Positions 41,676-50,561 of a stretch of DNA of 64,000 nucleotides are shown here, piece after piece. The position numbers and the translations under genes were made by a program. Positions within the stretch are counted from its first letter, which is position 1. Each line of letters opens with the position of its first letter. This DNA is from Kocuria dechangensis (GTDB lineage: Bacteria; Actinomycetota; Actinomycetes; Actinomycetales; Micrococcaceae): NCBI RefSeq assembly GCF_014636775.1, contig NZ_BMEQ01000004.1:186001-250000 (forward strand), in the 5' to 3' direction. A model generated the notes under the pieces. The model was not told the DNA's origin, made no database searches, and worked only from the letters and a program-made list of their open reading frames with translations.

Positions 41676-42058
41676 GCGGGCCCCTCCTGCCCGGCCGCGG
41701 GCTCGTCCAGGCGCTCGGCGACGACCATGGCCATCGCGATCCCTCCGTCGTGCGTCATGGTCAGGTGCCAGCGGTCGATGCCCTGCCGGCGGGCCTCGGC
41801 GGCGACCGTGCCCTCCGTGCACAGCAGGGGCGCGCCGGAGGCGTCCTTCTCGATCCAGCAGTGCTGCCAGATCATCCCCGGCGGGGCCTTGAGCGCCTTG
41901 GCCGCCGCCTCCTTGGCCGCGAAGCGTGCCGCGAGCGAGCGCACGGGCAGCTCCCGCTCGGAGGGGACGAACAGCCGGGCCACGAGGCCGGGGGTGCGGG
42001 CGATCTGCTCCTCGAAGCGGGCGATGTCCACCACGTCGATGCCGGTGCCGATGATCAT
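41672..42058 (-). CDS. acpS: Holo-[acyl-carrier-protein] synthase
   Basis: Transfers 4'-phosphopantetheine from CoA to the acyl carrier protein of fatty acid synthesis. The 128 residues are family length. They have the Mg-binding [16 protein letters not shown] with Asp8, and the second signature [15 protein letters not shown] with the conserved Glu and Lys. [15 protein letters not shown] forms the C-terminal strand. It is coupled to nnr by a GTGA overlap. Confidence 0.95.
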   Translation of the reverse strand: MIIGTGIDVVDIARFEEQIARTPGLVARLFVPSERELPVRSLAARFAAKEAAAKALKAPPGMIWQHCWIEKDASGAPLLCTEGTVAAEARRQGIDRWHLTMTHDGGIAMAMVVAERLDEPAAGQEGPA

Positions 42059-42105
42059 CCCCCCACCCTAGCGACCCCGGCGGCGCCCGGCCGGGGCCCC
42101 GACGG

Positions 42106-42157
42106 CCGCCGGCCCGCCGCCCCGGTCCTCGGACGAGGCGGGGCGGCGGGCCGGCGG
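42106..42157 (-). terminator. Terminator of glmS
   Basis: A perfect 19-bp inverted repeat (CCGCCGGCCCGCCGCCCCG against 42139-42157). The 14-nt loop contains a further CCTC/GAGG pair. It lies 20 nt after the glmS stop. Confidence 0.8.
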
Positions 42158-42176
42158 AGGGTCGGGCGGGTCGTGC

Positions 42177-44087
42177 CTACTCGACGGTGACGGACTTCGC
42201 GAGGTTGCGCGGCTGGTCCACGTCGTAGCCCTTCGCGCCGGCGAGCTCGCACGCGAAGATCTGCAGCGGGACGGTCGCCAGCAGCGGCTGCAGCAGCGCG
42301 GGCGCGGCCGGGACGCGGAAGACGTGGTTGGCGTAGTCGGAGACCGACTCGTCGCCCTCCTCGGCGATCACGATGGTCACGGCGCCGCGGGCGCGGACCT
42401 CCTGGATGTTGGAGACGACCTTGGCGTGCAGCGAGTCGCGGCCCCGCGGGGACGGCACGATCACGAACACGGGCTGGCCCTCGTCGATCAGCGCGATCGG
42501 GCCGTGCTTGAGCTCGCCGGCGGCGAAGCCCTCGGCGTGGATGTAGGCGATCTCCTTGAGCTTCAGCGCGCCCTCCAGGGCCACGGGGTAGCCCACGTGG
42601 CGGCCCAGGAACAGCACGGAGCCCTCGTCCTTCATGGCCCGGGCCAGCTCCTTGACCTGGTCCTCGTTGTCGATGACGGTCTGGATCTTCGCCGGCATCG
42701 CCTCGAGCTCGGCGAGGATCGTGCCGATCTCGTCCTTGAACTTGTTGCCGCGCAGCTGCGCCAGGTACAGGCCCAGCAGGTAGGCGGCGGTGATCTGGGC
42801 GAGGAACGCCTTGGTGGAGGCCACGGCGATCTCCGGGCCGGCGTGCGTGTAGAGCACGGCGTCGGCCTCGCGCGGGATGGTGGAGCCGTTGGTGTTGCAG
42901 ATCGCCACGACCTTCGCGCCCTGCTCCTGCGCGTGGCGCACGGCCATGAGCGTGTCCATCGTCTCGCCCGACTGGGAGATCGCGACCACCAGGGTGCGCT
43001 CGTCCACGATCGGGTCGCGGTAGCGGAACTCGTGGGCGAGCTCCACCTCGGTGGGGATCCGGCACCAGTGCTCGATCGCGTAGCGGGCGACCTGGCCCGC
43101 GTAGGACGCGGTGCCGCAGGCGATGACGATGATCTTGTCGACCGAGCGCAGCAGCGACTCGTCGATCTTCAGCTCGTCGAGGGTCAGGTTGCCCTTCTCG
43201 TCGAGCCGGCCCAGGAGGGTCTGCTCCACGGCCATCGGCTGGTCGTGGATCTCCTTCTCCATGAAGGACGGGAAGCCGCCCTTCTCCGCGGCGGCCGCGT
43301 CCCAGAGCACCTCGAAGGGCTTTCCCTCGGCGGGGTTGCCGTGGAAGTCGGTGATCTCGTAGTCGTCGGCGGTGATGGACACGACCTGGTCCTGGCCGAG
43401 CTCCACGGCGCTGCGGGTGTAGTCGATGAACCCGGAGACGTCCGAGCCCAGGAAGTTCTCGCCCTCGCCCAGGCCGAGCACGAGCGGGGAGTTGCGGCGG
43501 GCGGCCACGACGTGGCCGGGGTGGTCGACGTGCACGGCGAGGAGCGTGAACGCGCCCTCGAGCCGGCGGCACGTCGCCTGCATCGCGGCGGTGAGGTCCT
43601 GGCCGTCGAGGTCGTTGTAGGTGTCGGCGAGCAGGACGGCGGCGACCTCGGTGTCGGTCTCCGAGCGGAACTCGTAGCCCTTCTCCACGAGCTCACGCTT
43701 GATCTCGGCGAAGTTCTCGATGATGCCGTTGTGGATCATGGCCAGCCGGCCCCCGTCGACGACGTGGGGGTGGGCGTTGACGTCGGTGGGGCCGCCGTGG
43801 GTGGCCCACCGGGTGTGCCCGATCCCCGTCCGGGCGATGGGCAGCGGGCTCTCCTGGAGCTCCGTGATCAGGTTGGCGAGCTTCCCGGCCTTCTTCCGGT
43901 ACTCGACCGCCCCGTCCGCGACCACGGCCACGCCGGCCGAGTCGTAGCCGCGGTACTCCAACCGGCGCAGGCCCTCGAGGATGACCTCCAGGGCACCGTG
44001 CTCCTGACTTCCCCCCACGAGGTCGGCGATGTCGAGGGGGGTGCTGACGGCGGGCTCACGGCCCACATATCCGACGATTCCACACAT
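42177..44087 (-). CDS. glmS: Glutamine-fructose-6-phosphate aminotransferase (isomerising)
   Basis: Makes glucosamine-6-phosphate, the entry to UDP-GlcNAc for peptidoglycan and mycothiol. The 636 residues begin MCGIVGYVG with the catalytic N-terminal Cys, and LRRLEYRGYDSAGVAV and IGHTRWATHGGPTDVNAHPH belong to the amidotransferase domain. Two SIS domains follow (IIVIACGTASYAGQVARYAI; LGRHVGYPVALEGALKLKEI). The C-terminus NLAKSVTVE is the usual end. The ATG at 44085-44087 has TACAGT 7 nt upstream and no ribosome site, so it is probably leaderless. It is divergent from coaA. Confidence 0.97.
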   Translation of the reverse strand: MCGIVGYVGREPAVSTPLDIADLVGGSQEHGALEVILEGLRRLEYRGYDSAGVAVVADGAVEYRKKAGKLANLITELQESPLPIARTGIGHTRWATHGGPTDVNAHPHVVDGGRLAMIHNGIIENFAEIKRELVEKGYEFRSETDTEVAAVLLADTYNDLDGQDLTAAMQATCRRLEGAFTLLAVHVDHPGHVVAARRNSPLVLGLGEGENFLGSDVSGFIDYTRSAVELGQDQVVSITADDYEITDFHGNPAEGKPFEVLWDAAAAEKGGFPSFMEKEIHDQPMAVEQTLLGRLDEKGNLTLDELKIDESLLRSVDKIIVIACGTASYAGQVARYAIEHWCRIPTEVELAHEFRYRDPIVDERTLVVAISQSGETMDTLMAVRHAQEQGAKVVAICNTNGSTIPREADAVLYTHAGPEIAVASTKAFLAQITAAYLLGLYLAQLRGNKFKDEIGTILAELEAMPAKIQTVIDNEDQVKELARAMKDEGSVLFLGRHVGYPVALEGALKLKEIAYIHAEGFAAGELKHGPIALIDEGQPVFVIVPSPRGRDSLHAKVVSNIQEVRARGAVTIVIAEEGDESVSDYANHVFRVPAAPALLQPLLATVPLQIFACELAGAKGYDVDQPRNLAKSVTVE

Positions 44088-44094
44088 GCAAGGC

Positions 44095-44100
44095 ACTGTA
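44095..44100 (-). promoter_or_regulatory. -10 box of glmS, leaderless type
   Basis: TACAGT on the minus strand with 7 nt to the ATG of glmS. Confidence 0.55.
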
Positions 44101-44153
44101 CCGGAGAGGGGCGCGGCACCTTGATTTGCGTCAGCACATGAATGCCGCGGGCG

Positions 44154-44159
44154 TAGACT
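44154..44159 (+). promoter_or_regulatory. -10 box of coaA, leaderless type
   Basis: TAGACT with 7 nt to the coaA ATG at 44167. The divergent glmS box lies only 54 nt away, so two leaderless promoters share a 79-nt space. Confidence 0.55.
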
Positions 44160-44166
44160 GGCCGCG

Positions 44167-45123
44167 ATGAGTGCCCACACCCTGAACCACCGCGTCTCGC
44201 CGTTCGTGGAGCTCGACCGGCAGACCTGGTCGCGGCTCTCGAACGAGATCGACGTCCCCCTCACCTCCCAGGAGATCGAGAACCTGCGCGGTCTCGGCGA
44301 CCGGCTCGACGTCGAGGAGGTGCGGGAGGTCTACCTCCCCCTCTCCCGGCTGCTCACCCTCTACGACGCGTCCTCGAGCGAGCTCAACGCCTCCACCAAC
44401 GCCTTCCTCGGCGAGCAGCACGCGCGCACGCCGTTCGTGGTCGGCATCGCCGGCTCCGTGGCGGCGGGCAAGTCCACCACGGCCCGCCTGCTGCGGGAGC
44501 TGCTCTCCCGGTGGCCCTCCACCCCGAACGTCCAGCTGGTGACCACCGACGGCTTCCTCTACCCGAACGCGGAGCTGCGGCGCCGCGGGCTCATGGACCG
44601 CAAGGGTTTCCCGGAGTCCTACGACCGCCGGGCCCTGCTGCGCTTCGTCGCCGAGATCAAGTCCGGCGCCGCCGAGGTGCGCGCCCCCCGGTACTCGCAC
44701 CACACCTACGACATCGTCCCCGGCGGGGAGATCGTGGTGACCCGCCCGGACGTCGTCATCGTGGAGGGCCTCAACGTCCTCGCCCCGGCCAAGGTGCGGC
44801 CCGGTGACCGGGCCGCCGTGGCCCTGAGCGACTTCTTCGACTTCTCCATCTACGTGGACGCCCGCATCTCCGACATCGAGCGCTGGTACGTCGAGCGGTT
44901 CCAGGCGCTGCGCACCTCGGCGTTCGCCGACCCGGGCTCCTACTTCCACCGCTACGCCGACCTCTCCGACGAGGAGGCCCGGGAGACGGCCCTGGGGATC
45001 TGGCGGCGGATCAACGGACCCAACCTCGTGGAGAACGTCCAGCCCACCCGGGGCCGGGCACGGCTGATCCTGTCCAAGGACTCCGACCACTCGATCCGGC
45101 GCGTGCTGCTGCGCAAGAACTGA
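44167..45123 (+). CDS. coaA: Pantothenate kinase, type I
   Basis: First committed step of CoA synthesis. The 318 residues are typical of the P-loop CoaA. They have [20 protein letters not shown] followed by [10 protein letters not shown] (Walker A), [13 protein letters not shown], and [28 protein letters not shown] and [10 protein letters not shown] (Walker B) complete the set. The start is supported by the leaderless -10 box and by alignment of the N-terminus. The last base of its TGA is the first base of the ATG of the following peptidase gene. Confidence 0.97.
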   Translation: MSAHTLNHRVSPFVELDRQTWSRLSNEIDVPLTSQEIENLRGLGDRLDVEEVREVYLPLSRLLTLYDASSSELNASTNAFLGEQHARTPFVVGIAGSVAAGKSTTARLLRELLSRWPSTPNVQLVTTDGFLYPNAELRRRGLMDRKGFPESYDRRALLRFVAEIKSGAAEVRAPRYSHHTYDIVPGGEIVVTRPDVVIVEGLNVLAPAKVRPGDRAAVALSDFFDFSIYVDARISDIERWYVERFQALRTSAFADPGSYFHRYADLSDEEARETALGIWRRINGPNLVENVQPTRGRARLILSKDSDHSIRRVLLRKN

Positions 45124-45977
45124 TGCGCCCCTCCCGGCCCCGGGCGCTGCTGCTCGCCACGGCCCTCCTGACCGCCGGGTGCGGCCCCTCCCCCGGGGAC
45201 GTCGCCCCGGTCCCGTCGGCGCCGGCCACCGCCCCGTCCGCGACGACGACCGCCCCGGTCCCGTCCGCGCCCGTGTCGTCTGCTCCCGTGCCCTCCGCCG
45301 GCGTATCCTCCGCTCCCGTGCCCTCCGCCGGCGTGCCCTCCGCCCCCGGGGCGCCGGGTGCCGGGGACGCACCGGGCCCGGCGCCCGGCCTGGACGACCC
45401 CGCGTCCCTCGCGGTCGTCGTGAACAAGCGACGGCCCCTGGTGCCCGCCGGCTGGGCGCCCGCCGAGCTGGAGACGGTCGAGGGCCGGCGGCTGCGGCCG
45501 GAGGCGGCGGGCGCGGCCCGGGAGCTGCTGGCCGCCGCCCGGACGGACGGGGTGGGCGTCGTCCTGCTCTCGGGCTACCGCTCCTACGACGAGCAGGTCA
45601 CGACCTACGCGGGGTGGGTGGCGCAGCAGGGCCAGGAGGCCGCGGACACCGTCTCCGCCCGGCCGGGCCACTCGGAGCACCAGACGGGCCTGGCCGTGGA
45701 CGTCGGGGAGGACGGCCCGTGCGACCTGCGGGCCTGCTTCGCCGGGACCGCGACCGCGGCGTGGGTGGCCGAGCACGCCCCCGAGCACGGCTTCGTGGTG
45801 CGCTACCCGCCGGGCCAGGAGCCGACCACGGGGTACGCCCACGAGCCGTGGCACCTGCGCTACCTGGGGCCCGAGCGCGCCCAGGAGCTCGTCCGCTCCG
45901 GTGCGGCGACCCTGGAGGAGTTCTCCGGGCTGGGCCCCGCCCCGGACTACGCGCCGGAGCCGGCCCCCGGCGGCTGA
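45123..45977 (+). CDS. M15-family D-Ala-D-Ala carboxypeptidase-like lipoprotein (VanY type)
   Basis: A 284-residue secreted protein with a lipoprotein signal (RALLLATALLTAGC, Cys20 lipidated). Residues 21-95 are a Pro/Ser/Ala/Val linker containing a 10-residue repeat (APVPSAGVSS then APVPSAGVPS) encoded by a 30-bp direct repeat at 45282-45341. The catalytic domain has VLLSGYRSYDEQ, the zinc and substrate motif GHSEHQTGLAVDV, and EPWHLRYLG with the third zinc His, as in VanY/DacB peptidases that trim peptidoglycan stems. It shares one base with the coaA stop (TGATG), so it is coupled to coaA. Activity is well supported by the motifs. Confidence 0.9.
   Translation: MRPSRPRALLLATALLTAGCGPSPGDVAPVPSAPATAPSATTTAPVPSAPVSSAPVPSAGVSSAPVPSAGVPSAPGAPGAGDAPGPAPGLDDPASLAVVVNKRRPLVPAGWAPAELETVEGRRLRPEAAGAARELLAAARTDGVGVVLLSGYRSYDEQVTTYAGWVAQQGQEAADTVSARPGHSEHQTGLAVDVGEDGPCDLRACFAGTATAAWVAEHAPEHGFVVRYPPGQEPTTGYAHEPWHLRYLGPERAQELVRSGAATLEEFSGLGPAPDYAPEPAPGG
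45282..45341 (+). repeat. 30-bp direct repeat inside the M15 peptidase linker
   Basis: Two 30-bp copies beginning GCTCCCGTGCCCTCCGCCGG at 45282 and 45312 that differ at about two positions. They encode the Pro/Val/Ser/Ala linker and keep frame (10 codons each), so copy number could vary without breaking the gene. Confidence 0.7.
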
Positions 45978-46059
45978 GCCGGCCACGGGGCCCGCCGGGT
46001 GTCGCCCGCGCGTCATCAGGACGTCGCCCCCGGTCGACCCGCCCTTCTCCCGGGAGCCG

Positions 46060-46065
46060 TAGTGT
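46060..46065 (+). promoter_or_regulatory. -10 box of mscL, leaderless type
   Basis: TAGTGT, 6 nt before the mscL ATG at 46072. The sequence before the ATG has no ribosome site. Confidence 0.45.
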
Positions 46066-46071
46066 GGGCGC

Positions 46072-46464
46072 ATGCTCAGAGGATTCAGAGAATTCATCAT
46101 GAAGGGCAACGTCCTGGACCTCGCCGTCGCCGTGATCATCGGCGCCGCCTTCGCCCAGGTCGTCAACGCCCTCGTCCAGTCCGTGCTCATGCCCGCCATC
46201 TCGGCGCTGGTGGGGTCGCCCGACTTCGACTCGTTCGCCATGGTCACGCTCAACGGCAACGACATCCGGTTCGGGGTGCTGCTCACCGCGCTCGTGAACT
46301 TCCTGCTCGTGGCCGCCGCCGTGTACTTCGCGATCGTCCTGCCCCTGAACAAGATGATCGAGGCCCGCAACCGCTGCCTCGGCATCGCCCCCGCCGACGA
46401 GGAGACCGATCCCCAGGTCCAGCTCCTCACCGAGATCCGGGACGCGCTGCACCAGCGCTCCTGA
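46072..46464 (+). CDS. mscL: Large-conductance mechanosensitive channel
   Basis: Homopentameric membrane channel that opens under osmotic downshock. The 130 residues have the amphipathic N-terminus MLRGFREFIMKGNVLDLAVA, a first helix VAVIIGAAFAQVVNALVQSV with the pore-lining glycine/alanine pattern, a periplasmic loop, and the second helix FGVLLTALVNFLLVAAAVYF. The charged C-terminal helix ends TEIRDALHQ. Start by alignment and by the -10 box. A strong hairpin follows 47 nt after the stop. Confidence 0.96.
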   Translation: MLRGFREFIMKGNVLDLAVAVIIGAAFAQVVNALVQSVLMPAISALVGSPDFDSFAMVTLNGNDIRFGVLLTALVNFLLVAAAVYFAIVLPLNKMIEARNRCLGIAPADEETDPQVQLLTEIRDALHQRS

Positions 46465-46511
46465 CCACCCTCCGCTCCCGCCTCCCGGGACGGGCGGCCC
46501 GGGAACGACAG

Positions 46512-46549
46512 CGGCGAGGGCCCGCACCATCCGGTGCGGGCCCTCGCCG
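46512..46549. terminator. Bidirectional terminator between mscL and glmM
   Basis: A perfect 17-bp stem (CGGCGAGGGCCCGCACC against 46533-46549) with a 4-nt loop, placed between the convergent mscL (+) and glmM (-). Confidence 0.8.
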
Positions 46550-46588
46550 TGCTCGTGCCGCCGGGCCTTGTAGGGTCCGGGCCGTGCC

Positions 46589-47944
46589 TCAGACGGTCAG
46601 GGAGAGCTCCTGCTCCACGACCGAGGCCAGGTACTCGGCCTCCTCCTGCGCGACGTCCTGCGTGGCGGCCTCGACCATCACGCGGACCACGGGCTCGGTC
46701 CCCGAGGGGCGCAGCAGCACCCGGCCGGTCTCGCCGAGGCGCTGCTCGACCTCCCCGACGGCGGTGCGCACGGCGCCGTTGGCGCCGACGCCGGCGCGGT
46801 CCACGCCCCGGACGTTCAGGAGCACCTGCGGCAGGCGGGTCATCACGGTGGCGAGCTCCGCGAGGGGCGTGCCGGTCTGCGCGACCCGCGACGCGAGCAT
46901 CAGGCCCGTGAGCAGGCCGTCGCCGGTGGTGGCGTAGTCGGACATGATCACGTGGCCGGACTGCTCGCCGCCCAGGTTGTACCCGTGCTCGGTCATGGTC
47001 TCCAGGACGTAGCGGTCCCCCACCGCGGTCTCCCGCAGCTCGATCCCGGCCTTGCGCAGTGCGAGCTTCAGGCCCAGGTTGCTCATCACGGTGGCGACCA
47101 GGGTGTCGTCCACCAGCCGGCCCGCGTCCTTCATGGCGAGGGCGAGGACGGCCATGATCTGGTCGCCGTCGACCTCCTGCCCGGTGTGGTCCACCGCGAG
47201 GCAGCGGTCGGCGTCGCCGTCGTGCGCGATCCCGAGGTCCGCCCCGAGCTCGACGACGGCGCGCTGCAGCGGGCCCAGGTGGGTCGAGCCGCATCCGTCG
47301 TTGATGTTCAGCCCGTCAGGCTCCGCGCCGATGACGTGCACGGTGGCGCCCGCGGCGCGGAACGCGTCCGGGGACGACGCGCTGGCGGCGCCGTTGGCGC
47401 AGTCGAGGACGACCGTCAGGCCCTCCAGCCGGTGCGGGATCGCCCCGACCAGGTGGAGGATGTAGCGGTCCTCGGCGTCGCTGAAGCGGCTGACGCGGCC
47501 GACGCCGGCGCCGGTGGGCCGCTGAAAGCGCCGGGCCTCGTAGACGGCCTGGATCTCGTCCTCCACGCGGTCGGGGAGCTTCTTGCCGCCGCGGGCCAGG
47601 AACTTGATCCCGTTGTCCGGGGCCGGGTTGTGGGAGGCGGAGATCATCACGCCGAAGTCCGCGCCCAGGTCCGCGACCAGGTACGCGGCCGCCGGGGTCG
47701 GCATCACGCCCGCGTCGCGGACGTCCACCCCCGAGCCGGCCAGCCCGGCCGTGACCGCGGCGCTCAGGAACTCGCCGCTGGCGCGTCCGTCCTGCGCGAC
47801 GACCGCGGTGGGCCGCCGGCCCTCGGGCACCTGGCCGTGGCCGAGGACCACCGCCGCCGCCTGGGCGAGATCCAGTGTCATGTTGGCTGTGAGGAGGTCG
47901 TTCGCGAGCCCGCGGACGCCGTCCGTTCCGAATAATCTAGACAT
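46589..47944 (-). CDS. glmM: Phosphoglucosamine mutase
   Basis: Converts glucosamine-6-phosphate to glucosamine-1-phosphate, between GlmS and GlmU. The 451 residues begin [14 protein letters not shown]. The phosphoserine loop is [16 protein letters not shown], the metal site AHDGDADRC, and the sugar-binding GGEQSGHVI; the C-terminal phosphate loop is [16 protein letters not shown]. The ATG at 47942-47944 has TAGGAT 8 nt upstream. It lies downstream of rplM-rpsI on the same strand, a conserved actinobacterial order, but a hairpin intervenes. Confidence 0.97.
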   Translation of the reverse strand: MSRLFGTDGVRGLANDLLTANMTLDLAQAAAVVLGHGQVPEGRRPTAVVAQDGRASGEFLSAAVTAGLAGSGVDVRDAGVMPTPAAAYLVADLGADFGVMISASHNPAPDNGIKFLARGGKKLPDRVEDEIQAVYEARRFQRPTGAGVGRVSRFSDAEDRYILHLVGAIPHRLEGLTVVLDCANGAASASSPDAFRAAGATVHVIGAEPDGLNINDGCGSTHLGPLQRAVVELGADLGIAHDGDADRCLAVDHTGQEVDGDQIMAVLALAMKDAGRLVDDTLVATVMSNLGLKLALRKAGIELRETAVGDRYVLETMTEHGYNLGGEQSGHVIMSDYATTGDGLLTGLMLASRVAQTGTPLAELATVMTRLPQVLLNVRGVDRAGVGANGAVRTAVGEVEQRLGETGRVLLRPSGTEPVVRVMVEAATQDVAQEEAEYLASVVEQELSLTV

Positions 47945-47952
47945 CGTTCCCC

Positions 47953-47958
47953 ATCCTA
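47953..47958 (-). promoter_or_regulatory. -10 box of glmM
   Basis: TAGGAT on the minus strand, 8 nt before the ATG; the mRNA would be leaderless or have only one or two leader bases. Confidence 0.45.
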
Positions 47959-48090
47959 CGTTCTGCCCCGGCGCCGGCCCGCAGCCGTGCGCCGCCGGGG
48001 GCCGTCTCCCCGCGGCCGGGCGTGTGCTAATGCTATTCCTCCGGGGCGCCGGTGACCGTTCATGACGGCAGTTCCCGCCCCGGAACGACG

Positions 48091-48124
48091 GAACCCCGCC
48101 CGCGCCGGGGCGCGGACGGGGTTC
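48091..48124 (-). terminator. Terminator of rplM-rpsI
   Basis: An inverted repeat with arms GAACCCCGCCCGCGC (48091-48105) and 48110-48124 with one mismatch, 34 nt after the rpsI stop. Confidence 0.65.
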
Positions 48125-48157
48125 GGCGGCCGAGGGACGGGCCCGCGGGCCCGTGGA

Positions 48158-48664
48158 TCAGCGCTTGGAGTACTGCGGGGCCTTGCGGGCCTTCTTGAGA
48201 CCGGCCTTCTTGCGCTCGGTGACGCGGGCGTCACGGGTGAGGAAGCCGGCCTTCTTGAGCGTCGGACGGTTGTTCTCCGTGTCGATCTCGTTCAGGGCGC
48301 GGGACACGCCGTGGCGCAGCGCGCCGGCCTGGCCGGAGGGGCCACCGCCGTGGATGCGGGCGATGACGTCGTAGGCGCCCTCGAGCTCCAGCAGCCGGAA
48401 GGGGTCGTTGACCTCCTGCTGGTGCAGCTTGTTCGGGAAGTAGTTCTCCAGGGTCCGGCCGTTGACGATCCACTGGCCGGAGCCGGGGACGACGCGCACG
48501 CGGGCCACGGCCTCCTTGCGGCGGCCCACGGCCTGGCCGGAGACGGTCAGGGCGGGGCGCTCGGCCACGGGGGCGGTCTCGGCGCCGGGCGCGGACTCGG
48601 AGGTGTAGCTGGTCAGCGCCTCCTCGCCCTCGACGGTGTACTGCTCGTCAGTATTCTGAGCCAC
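48158..48664 (-). CDS. rpsI: 30S ribosomal protein S9
   Basis: Small-subunit protein whose C-terminal tail reaches the P site. It has 168 residues. The core from about 42 has [20 protein letters not shown] and [15 protein letters not shown], and the end APQYSKR keeps the terminal Lys-Arg that contacts tRNA. The first 40 residues are an acidic extension ([17 protein letters not shown]), common in actinobacteria. It follows rplM by 33 nt in one operon. Confidence 0.97.
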   Translation of the reverse strand: MAQNTDEQYTVEGEEALTSYTSESAPGAETAPVAERPALTVSGQAVGRRKEAVARVRVVPGSGQWIVNGRTLENYFPNKLHQQEVNDPFRLLELEGAYDVIARIHGGGPSGQAGALRHGVSRALNEIDTENNRPTLKKAGFLTRDARVTERKKAGLKKARKAPQYSKR

Positions 48665-48697
48665 GATTCTCCTCGTTAGTTTCTGTCGTAGGCCCGA

Positions 48698-49141
48698 TTA
48701 CTGGGCGACCTGGGTGAACTCGAAGGTCTTCGGCTGCTGGGCACCGTGGGGGTGCTCCGGGCCGGCGTAGACCTTCAGCTTGGACATCTGCTGGGCGGCC
48801 AGCTTGTTCTTGGGGAGCATGCCACGGATGGCCTTCTCCACGGCGCGCACCGGGTTCTTCTCCAGCAGCTCCGCGTAGGAGGTGGACTTCAGTCCGCCCG
48901 GGTAGCCGGAGTGGCGGTAGGCCCGCTTCTTCTCGAGCTTGGAGCCGGTCAGGGCGACCTTCTCGGCGTTGATGATGATGACGAAATCACCGGCGTCCAC
49001 GTGGGGAGCAAAGGTCGGCTTGTGCTTTCCGCGCAGCAGCGTTGCGGTCTGGCTGGCAAGACGACCCAGGACGACGTCGGTGGCATCGATGACGTGCCAC
49101 TGGCGCTGAATGTCACCGGGCTTCGGGGTGTACGTACGCAC
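48698..49141 (-). CDS. rplM: 50S ribosomal protein L13
   Basis: Early-assembling large-subunit protein. The 147 residues are standard: [39 protein letters not shown], the signature [18 protein letters not shown], and a C-terminal [13 protein letters not shown]. The GTG at 49139-49141 has GAAGG upstream. It is first in the rplM-rpsI operon behind a leader of about 225 nt. Confidence 0.97.
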   Translation of the reverse strand: MRTYTPKPGDIQRQWHVIDATDVVLGRLASQTATLLRGKHKPTFAPHVDAGDFVIIINAEKVALTGSKLEKKRAYRHSGYPGGLKSTSYAELLEKNPVRAVEKAIRGMLPKNKLAAQQMSKLKVYAGPEHPHGAQQPKTFEFTQVAQ

Positions 49142-49367
49142 GTTAGTTTGCCTTCGTTCGGGTTCTCTCGGTGGCGCTAGTTGGGATCACGCCGTTACTC
49201 GGTGTGCCGTCCGGGGCTCGGGTGAGGGCCGAGCTGCATCCGGTGCCCGAGACCCCGGTGCACCGGACCGCCAGGCGTCCTGCAACGGGACAGCGGATCC
49301 GGGTACACGTGAACCGAGGCGGGACACGCACAACAGCAGTCAACGTTACCGGATCGCACGGCTTAAG
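49142..49367 (-). promoter_or_regulatory. Long 5' leader of rplM (possible L13 leader RNA)
   Basis: Between the predicted transcription start and the rplM start lies about 225 nt without a supported gene. Such a leader fits autoregulation by L13, known from leader-RNA motifs in several phyla, but I did not fold it and see no motif I can name with certainty. It is the main content of the 321-nt space before truA. Confidence 0.4.
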
Positions 49368-49374
49368 ACCACTC

Positions 49375-49403
49375 GGCATACACCCGGGCCGGGCGGCGGT
49401 CAA
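49375..49403 (-). promoter_or_regulatory. Promoter of rplM-rpsI
   Basis: On the minus strand, TTGACC (49398-49403), 17 nt, TATGCC (49375-49380). The -35 box and spacing are excellent and the -10 box is fair. A second TTGACT lies at 49338-49343 without a matching -10. Confidence 0.6.
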
Positions 49404-49462
49404 TCTCAGCGGGCCCCGGGCCGGGTGTGCAGGAGCAGGCGCGGGGAGCGCGCCGGGCCGCC

Positions 49463-50368
49463 TCAGCCCGCCGGGGAGCGGCGCGCGCGGGTCTGGGCCG
49501 CCCGCTCCCCCAGCGCGCCGTCCCCGGGGTAGCGGACCTCCTCGAGGACCAGCGCGTGCGCGGGGGCCATGAGGACGCGGGCGTCGCGGACCCGGTCGGC
49601 GAGCTGCCGGCCGAGCCAGTCGGAGGCCTCCCGGCCCCCGCCCACCCGGGCGGCCGCGCCCACGATCGAGCGGACCATGTGGTGGCAGAACGCGTCGGCC
49701 TCGATCCCCAGGACCACGAGCCCGTCCCGGTCCCGCTCGACGGAGACCCCGAGGACCTCGCGGACGGTGGTGGCGCCCTCGCGGGGCCGGCAGAAGGAGA
49801 GGAAGTCGTGCAGGCCCACGAGGTCCTGCACGGCCTCGGCCATCACGGCGACGTCCAGCACGTCCTTCGTCCACCACGTGAGGTGGCGGGTGAGCGGGTC
49901 CCAGCCGGCGGCCCCGTCGTCGATCCGGTAGCTGTACCGGCGGGAGACCGCGGAGAAGCGGGCGTCGAACCCCTCCGGCGCCGCGGCGGCACGGCGCACC
50001 ACGACGGCGCCCGGGCACTCGGGCAGCCCCTGCTCGCGGCGGCCGCGGCCCAGGACGTGGGCCAGCGCCCCGGTGAGCCGGCGCTCGAGCGCGGCGGCGG
50101 GGTCCTCCGCCCGCCCGCGGGCGAGGGCGCCCCACTCCCCCGCCGTGAGGTCCGCGTGCACCACCTGGCCCCGCGCGTGGACGCCGGTGTCGGTGCGCCC
50201 GGCCACGACGACCCGGACGTCGCGGCGCACCAGCACCGCCAGGGCGTCCTCCAGGGCGCCCTGGACCGTGGGCAGCCCGGGCTGGCGGGCCCACCCGGAG
50301 AAGGGGGCGCCGTCGTAGGCGAGGTCGATCCGCGCGCGCACGGGCGCGTCGGGCACGGTCCGGGTCAC
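49463..50368 (-). CDS. truA: tRNA pseudouridine synthase A
   Basis: Forms pseudouridine at positions 38-40 of the tRNA anticodon stem. The 301 residues have RIDLAYDGAPFSGWARQPG and the catalytic-Asp motif VAGRTDTGVHARGQVVH. FDARFSAVSRRYSYRI and AFCHHMVRSIVGA are typical of TruA. An insertion of about 25 residues lies between the catalytic motif and the next strand. The GTG at 50366-50368 has AGGAG at good distance. It follows rplQ by 193 nt, the classic gene order, but a hairpin and a repeat array lie between. Confidence 0.95.
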   Translation of the reverse strand: MTRTVPDAPVRARIDLAYDGAPFSGWARQPGLPTVQGALEDALAVLVRRDVRVVVAGRTDTGVHARGQVVHADLTAGEWGALARGRAEDPAAALERRLTGALAHVLGRGRREQGLPECPGAVVVRRAAAAPEGFDARFSAVSRRYSYRIDDGAAGWDPLTRHLTWWTKDVLDVAVMAEAVQDLVGLHDFLSFCRPREGATTVREVLGVSVERDRDGLVVLGIEADAFCHHMVRSIVGAAARVGGGREASDWLGRQLADRVRDARVLMAPAHALVLEEVRYPGDGALGERAAQTRARRSPAG

Positions 50369-50390
50369 GGGCGGCTCCTGCTGGGCGTCG

Positions 50391-50449
50391 AGGTGTCAGT
50401 CGTCGGGGTGTCGGGCACCGGGGTGTCAGGCGCCGGGGTGTCAGGCGCC
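50391..50449. repeat. 15-bp tandem repeat between rplQ and truA
   Basis: GGGGTGTCAGGCGCC at 50420 and 50435, a diverged copy at 50405 (GGGGTGTCGGGCACC) and a 14-nt remnant at 50391. It lies in the truA leader, ending 22 nt before the start on the coding strand. Confidence 0.8.
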
Positions 50450-50503
50450 GGAGTGGTGAAGGCCGGCCGGTCCGGCGGCGGTCGGCCGGGTCCGGGCACG
50501 GCG

Positions 50504-50534
50504 ACGCCGCCGGGGACCAGGTCCCCGGCGGCGT
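50504..50534 (-). terminator. Terminator of rplQ
   Basis: A perfect 14-bp stem (ACGCCGCCGGGGAC against 50521-50534) with a 3-nt loop, 28 nt after the rplQ stop. Confidence 0.7.
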
Positions 50535-50561
50535 GCACGGTGTCTGTCCGGAGGGCTCCGG

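Noticed and set aside
49142-49462. Possible small gene between rplM and truA on the plus strand (frames at 49171 and 49110)
   Set aside because: The sequence is better explained as the rplM promoter and leader; the frames lack ribosome sites and recognisable products.
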